From: Actinomycetota bacterium
GTDB lineage: Bacteria; Actinomycetota; Thermoleophilia; Solirubrobacterales; Solirubrobacteraceae
Direction: 5' to 3'
Assembly (NCBI GenBank): GCA_019348435.1
Contig: JAHWJM010000020.1
Span: 1 to 14,890, forward strand
Length of the DNA: 14,890 nt
Shown here piece by piece: positions 12,435 to 14,890 of the stretch; within the stretch, counting starts at the first letter, position 1; every line of letters starts with the position of its first letter. The notes under the pieces were generated by a model. The model was not told the DNA's origin. It saw only the letters and a program-made list of their open reading frames with translations, and did not search any database. Both the position numbers and the translations under genes were made by a program.

Positions 12435-12542
12435 CGTGCGGCTCCCTTCGTGTAGCTGAGTTCCCCCTCCCGCTTGAACTACCCGCGCACGCCGCGGTCA
12501 ATCAGGGCACGTGGTGCACGAAGCTCGCCGACCGGCGGTTGC

Positions 12543-13157
12543 TCAACCCGCGTCCCGCACGAGCGCCCGCACGCACTGCACGCCCGCCGCGGTCGCCGCG
12601 CCGAAGTCGCGCTCGGCGTCGGCGAGCATGCGCAGCAGCATTCCGTCGCCGAGCGAGAAGATCACGTCGGCGACGGCGTCGGGCTCGGCGCCGAGCACGA
12701 GGACGCCCTCGGCCTGCTTGGCGCCCAGCACTGCGGCGACCTGCGCGCGCAGGCGCGCCAGCAGCTGGGCGAACTCCACCGCGACGTCCGCGTGGCGCCG
12801 CGACAGGACGAACAGCTCGAAGAGCAGCGTCACGAACGCGGGATCGTTGCGCGCCACATCCTCCAGGCTCGCGACGAGGGCCGCCACGACATCGTCGGCG
12901 CTGCGGGCCTGCGCCAGTGCGCCGCCGAGCGCCGCCGAGCGCACCTCGCATTCGTGGCGCACGACCTCGACGAGCAGCCGTTCCTTCGTCCCGAAGTAGT
13001 AGTGCAGCAGCCCCCGCGAGACGCCGGCCGCGCGCGCGACCTCGTCGAACGTCGAGCCCGCGGTCCCGCGCTCGGCCACCGACGCGCGCATCGCCTCGAC
13101 GATTCGCGCAGCCTTGTCTCCCGTGAGCTGTCGCTGAGTACTCGTGCCGGCTTCCAC
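12543..13157 (-). CDS. TetR family transcriptional regulator
   Basis: A 204-residue one-component repressor. Residues 14-62 form the TetR DNA-binding domain: DKAARIVEAMRASVAERGTA, then STFDEVARAAGVSRGLLHYY and FGTKERLL, with the recognition helix at about 46-55. The remaining 140 residues are an all-helical ligand-binding and dimerisation domain without recognisable ligand specificity. The GTG start is supported by GGTGAT five bases upstream. A 22-bp near-perfect palindrome lies directly upstream of its -10 element, so the protein very probably represses itself. A close copy of that site lies at the R2-like oxidase promoter 3.5 kb away. The CoxG-like gene downstream on the same strand could be cotranscribed. 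The ligand is unknown; an apolar or lipid-like molecule would fit the proposed targets. Confidence 0.92.
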   Translation of the reverse strand: MEAGTSTQRQLTGDKAARIVEAMRASVAERGTAGSTFDEVARAAGVSRGLLHYYFGTKERLLVEVVRHECEVRSAALGGALAQARSADDVVAALVASLEDVARNDPAFVTLLFELFVLSRRHADVAVEFAQLLARLRAQVAAVLGAKQAEGVLVLGAEPDAVADVIFSLGDGMLLRMLADAERDFGAATAAGVQCVRALVRDAG

Positions 13158-13175
13158 CGCAGATCACCCGCCGGC

Positions 13176-13181
13176 AGCCTA
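13176..13181 (-). promoter_or_regulatory. -10 element of tetR
   Basis: TAGGCT on the minus strand fits TANNNT and gives a start near 13169 with a leader of about 12 bases containing GGTGAT. The operator palindrome begins at its upstream edge. Confidence 0.45.
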
Positions 13182-13202
13182 CTGGCTGGCTGGCCAGGCA
13201 GT
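13181..13202. promoter_or_regulatory. 22-bp palindromic operator upstream of tetR
   Basis: Half-sites ACTGGCTGGC and GCCAGGCAGT flank a TG centre; nine of ten arm positions pair. The site lies between the expected -35 and -10 positions of the tetR promoter, where TetR proteins normally bind to repress themselves. Its length and symmetry are typical of TetR-family operators. Confidence 0.65.
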
Positions 13203-13234
13203 CTCGTCCGTGGATGCATCCTCATCAACGACGA

Positions 13235-13254
13235 AGGCGCCCCGTGGGACGCCT
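13235..13254 (-). terminator. Candidate terminator of the lon operon
   Basis: On the minus strand AGGCG pairs with CGCCT, and two further pairs form after a mismatch, making a hairpin 30 bases after the stop of the small membrane protein gene. It is followed by TTCGTCGTTG. It separates this gene from tetR. Confidence 0.45.
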
Positions 13255-13284
13255 CCTGGTGAAACGCTCCTGCGGCGGTAGCGC

Positions 13285-13752
13285 TCAGCTGGCGGGCGCC
13301 GCCTCGGCCGGTGCGGGCGGCGTGGTGTTGGAGGTGTAGTCGAACTCCTCCTCGGCGCCGAACAGCGCGTCGAGCACCTTGTTGCGCAGGTCCTCGCTGA
13401 CGGCGATCGCGACGGCGCCGCCGAACAGCGCGACGAGCAGGATGCGGCCCAGCCCACCCTTGCGCTTCTTCTTCGGAGTGGTGCGCTTGGGCGCCTCGCG
13501 CAGCGCCGACGACGCATCGCGCAGCGCGTCGGCGGACTTCTTCAGGTTCGCGTGAAGCTTCTTGTCCTCGATGAGGTTCTTCGTCGGCGACTTGCCGTGG
13601 TTCAGACGCCCATAGGCGTTGCGCGCGGCCTCGAACGCCACGACCATGTTGTCGCGCAGCTCGTCGTCCTGGATGACCCGCTGTAGATACGGATTCTCCT
13701 TGGCGCTTTGGGCGGCTGCGGCGGCCTTGGCGGCCCTGTCCTTCGCTGCCAT
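13285..13752 (-). CDS. Small single-pass membrane protein coupled to lon
   Basis: A 155-residue protein I do not recognise. Residues 1-20 are Ala/Lys-rich (MAAKDRAAKAAAAAQSAKEN). Residues about 24-90 are charged and helical (LQRVIQDDELRDNMVVAFEA then ARNAYGRLNHGK) with coiled-coil character. A Lys/Arg cluster (PKKKRKGG) then precedes one membrane helix at about 102-119. The tail is acidic and then Pro/Ala-rich. The positive cluster before the helix predicts the large helical part on the cytoplasmic side. GAGGTG lies six bases before ATG 13752 and overlaps the stop codon of lon, so translation is probably coupled. An in-frame GTG at 13761 would instead overlap lon as GTGA. The pairing with Lon suggests, but does not show, a role in membrane protein quality control. 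Confidence 0.75.
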   Translation of the reverse strand: MAAKDRAAKAAAAAQSAKENPYLQRVIQDDELRDNMVVAFEAARNAYGRLNHGKSPTKNLIEDKKLHANLKKSADALRDASSALREAPKRTTPKKKRKGGLGRILLVALFGGAVAIAVSEDLRNKVLDALFGAEEEFDYTSNTTPPAPAEAAPAS

Positions 13753-13757
13753 GTAGT

Positions 13758-14890
13758 TCACCTCGGGTTGCTTGCGTGGAGCATCGAGTCACCATATACC
13801 CGCCTTCCGCCGCGGCCAGACGCCCGCGCCGGCTCCAGCGCGGCGTCGAGCACCGCGCCTATCTCGCTGACGAAGCGGAACGTGAGCTTCTTGCGCAGAT
13901 GCTCGGGGATCTCGTCGGTGTCGGGCTCGTTGCGCTCCGGGGCGATGATCGTCGAGATGCCGTTGCGCTGCGCGGCGAGCGCCTTGTCCTTCAGCCCGCC
14001 GATCGGCAGCACCTGCCCGGTCAGCGTCATCTCGCCGGTCATCGCGACGTCGTCGCGGACGTGGCGGCCGCTGAGCAGCGACACGAGCGCCGTCGCCATC
14101 GTGATGCCCGCGCTCGGCCCGTCCTTGGGAATCGCGCCCGCCGGCACGTGGATGTGGATGTCGTGGTGCTTGAACCAGTCGGGCGGGAGGTCCGGGGCGA
14201 GCTCGGACAGGTGCCCGCGCACGTATGAGAACGCGGCCGCCGCGGACTCCTTCATGACGTCGCCGAGCTGCCCCGTGATCTGCAGCTTGCCCTCGCCGTC
14301 GAAGGCCTGCGCCTCGATGAACAGCACGTCGCCGCCGACCGGCGTATAGGCCAGCCCCGTCGCCACCCCCGGCACGCGCGTGCGCCGCCGCGCCTCGGAG
14401 TGATAGCGCTTGCGGCCGAGCAGCTCGCGCGCCCGCGCCTCGCCGATCGAGCTCTTCGGCGTCTCGCCCTCGGCGACGCGGCGCGCGACCTTGCGCGCGA
14501 TCGCGCCGATCTGGCGCTCGAGCTCCCGCACCCCGGCCTCGCGCGTGTAGTCGCGCACGATCGCGAGGAGCGCGGCGTCACTGATCGAGAGCCTCGACGC
14601 GTTGATGCCGTGCTCGGTCGTGCGCTTTGGCAAGAGGTGCTTCTTCGCGATGTGCACCTTCTCGTCCGGCGTGTAGCCGGTGAGCTCGACGATCTCGAGA
14701 CGGTCGCGCAGGGGCGGCGAGAGCGTCTCGAGGGTGTTCGCGGTGCACACGAACCTCACCTCCGAGAGGTCGAAGGGCAGCTCGAGGTAGTGATCGGTGA
14801 ACGTCTTGTTTTGCTCGGGATCGAGGACCTCGAGAAGCGCTGCCTCCGGCGATCCGGCCCACGACGACCCGAGCTTGTCGATCTCGTCGA
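13758..14890 (-). CDS. lon: ATP-dependent Lon protease, C-terminal part
   Basis: Lon is a cytoplasmic AAA+ serine protease that degrades misfolded and regulatory proteins. The window holds its last 376 residues; the 5' end lies beyond the right edge. The frame is open up to the edge and begins DEIDKLGSSWAGSPEAALLE (end of Walker B, DEID). It continues with DPEQNKTFTDHYLELPFDLS, the sensor segment CTANTLETLSPPLRDRLEIV and the alpha-helical lid. The proteolytic domain follows with PKDGPSAG (catalytic Ser at codon 14112-14114) and GGLKDKALAA (catalytic Lys at 13983-13985). Their 43-residue separation equals that of E. coli Lon (679 and 722). The tail is about 24 residues longer than the folded domain needs and is Arg/Gly-rich. 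An internal GTG at 14759 is an ordinary Val codon, not a start. Confidence 0.96.
   Translation of the reverse strand, partial: DEIDKLGSSWAGSPEAALLEVLDPEQNKTFTDHYLELPFDLSEVRFVCTANTLETLSPPLRDRLEIVELTGYTPDEKVHIAKKHLLPKRTTEHGINASRLSISDAALLAIVRDYTREAGVRELERQIGAIARKVARRVAEGETPKSSIGEARARELLGRKRYHSEARRRTRVPGVATGLAYTPVGGDVLFIEAQAFDGEGKLQITGQLGDVMKESAAAAFSYVRGHLSELAPDLPPDWFKHHDIHIHVPAGAIPKDGPSAGITMATALVSLLSGRHVRDDVAMTGEMTLTGQVLPIGGLKDKALAAQRNGISTIIAPERNEPDTDEIPEHLRKKLTFRFVSEIGAVLDAALEPARASGRGGRRVYGDSMLHASNPR

Noticed and set aside
12435..12542. TTGACC and TAGTTC as a promoter for the CoxG-like gene.
   Set aside because: The 14-base spacing is too short for a standard promoter and no better -10 fits a 17-base spacing, so I mention it only in the gene entry.
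14578..14862. A 94-codon minus-strand frame over the lon region that could suggest a frameshift in lon.
   Set aside because: The true lon frame is open without a break from 13758 to the right edge and reads as conserved Lon sequence throughout; this frame is an artefact.
1..14890. Search for tRNA, rRNA, CRISPR, transposase, phage or toxin-antitoxin genes.
   Set aside because: No cloverleaf-like, repeated-spacer, transposase or paired small toxin-antitoxin pattern was found by eye; the gaps are all short and mostly hold promoters and hairpins.

Overview
This window looks like chromosomal DNA from a high-GC actinobacterium. The protein style (ROK sugar kinase with a C-x3-C-x4-C zinc motif, Cys-poor FmdB-like protein, dimeric GlyRS, LytR-CpsA-Psr protein, Pro/Ala-rich M23 peptidase) suggests Thermoleophilia/Solirubrobacterales. 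That placement is inference; I could not compare against any database. Gene density is high, there is no gap above 300 bases, and I see no tRNA, rRNA, CRISPR array, insertion sequence or prophage.

Layout. 1-918: a frameshifted VOC-fold gene (-) diverges from pyrE (+), whose last codons are also displaced by a one-base frameshift. 962-4307 (-): M23 peptidase, nitroreductase, rsmI and a ROK kinase; the kinase and rsmI probably form an operon. 4331-5422 (+): an LCP cell-wall glycopolymer ligase. 5426-5791 (-): an FmdB-like protein, divergent from glyS (5822-7192, +). 7249-9626 (+): a probable missed 33-codon ORF overlapping a lipoprotein by ATGA, then a second lipoprotein with a glycoside-hydrolase barrel. 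9706-10977 (+): an R2-like ligand-binding oxidase (R2lox type) fused to a C-terminal SCP2-like lipid-carrier domain. 11003-11967 (+): an internally duplicated membrane protein and a DUF6228-like protein. 12006-13157 (-): a CoxG-like SRPBCC protein and a TetR regulator. 13285-14890 (-): a small membrane protein coupled to the 3' part of lon, which runs off the right edge.

Two observations stand out. First, the tetR promoter carries a 22-bp near-perfect palindrome, and 18 of its 22 bases recur over the predicted start site of the R2lox-SCP2 gene 3.5 kb away. This suggests that the TetR protein represses both itself and the oxidase. The oxidase keeps all six metal ligands and the Val/Tyr pair that forms the R2lox ether cross-link. 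R2lox proteins bind fatty-acid-like ligands, so an SCP2 tail makes chemical sense: a regulated lipid-oxidation module.

Second, many genes start 6-10 nt after a TANNNT -10 element and have no Shine-Dalgarno sequence. This indicates widespread leaderless transcription. The exceptions with good ribosome sites are the lipoprotein pair, the R2lox gene and the lon-coupled gene.

Both frameshifts lie in the first 900 bases, while every later gene reads intact. Local assembly error is as likely as real gene decay there.
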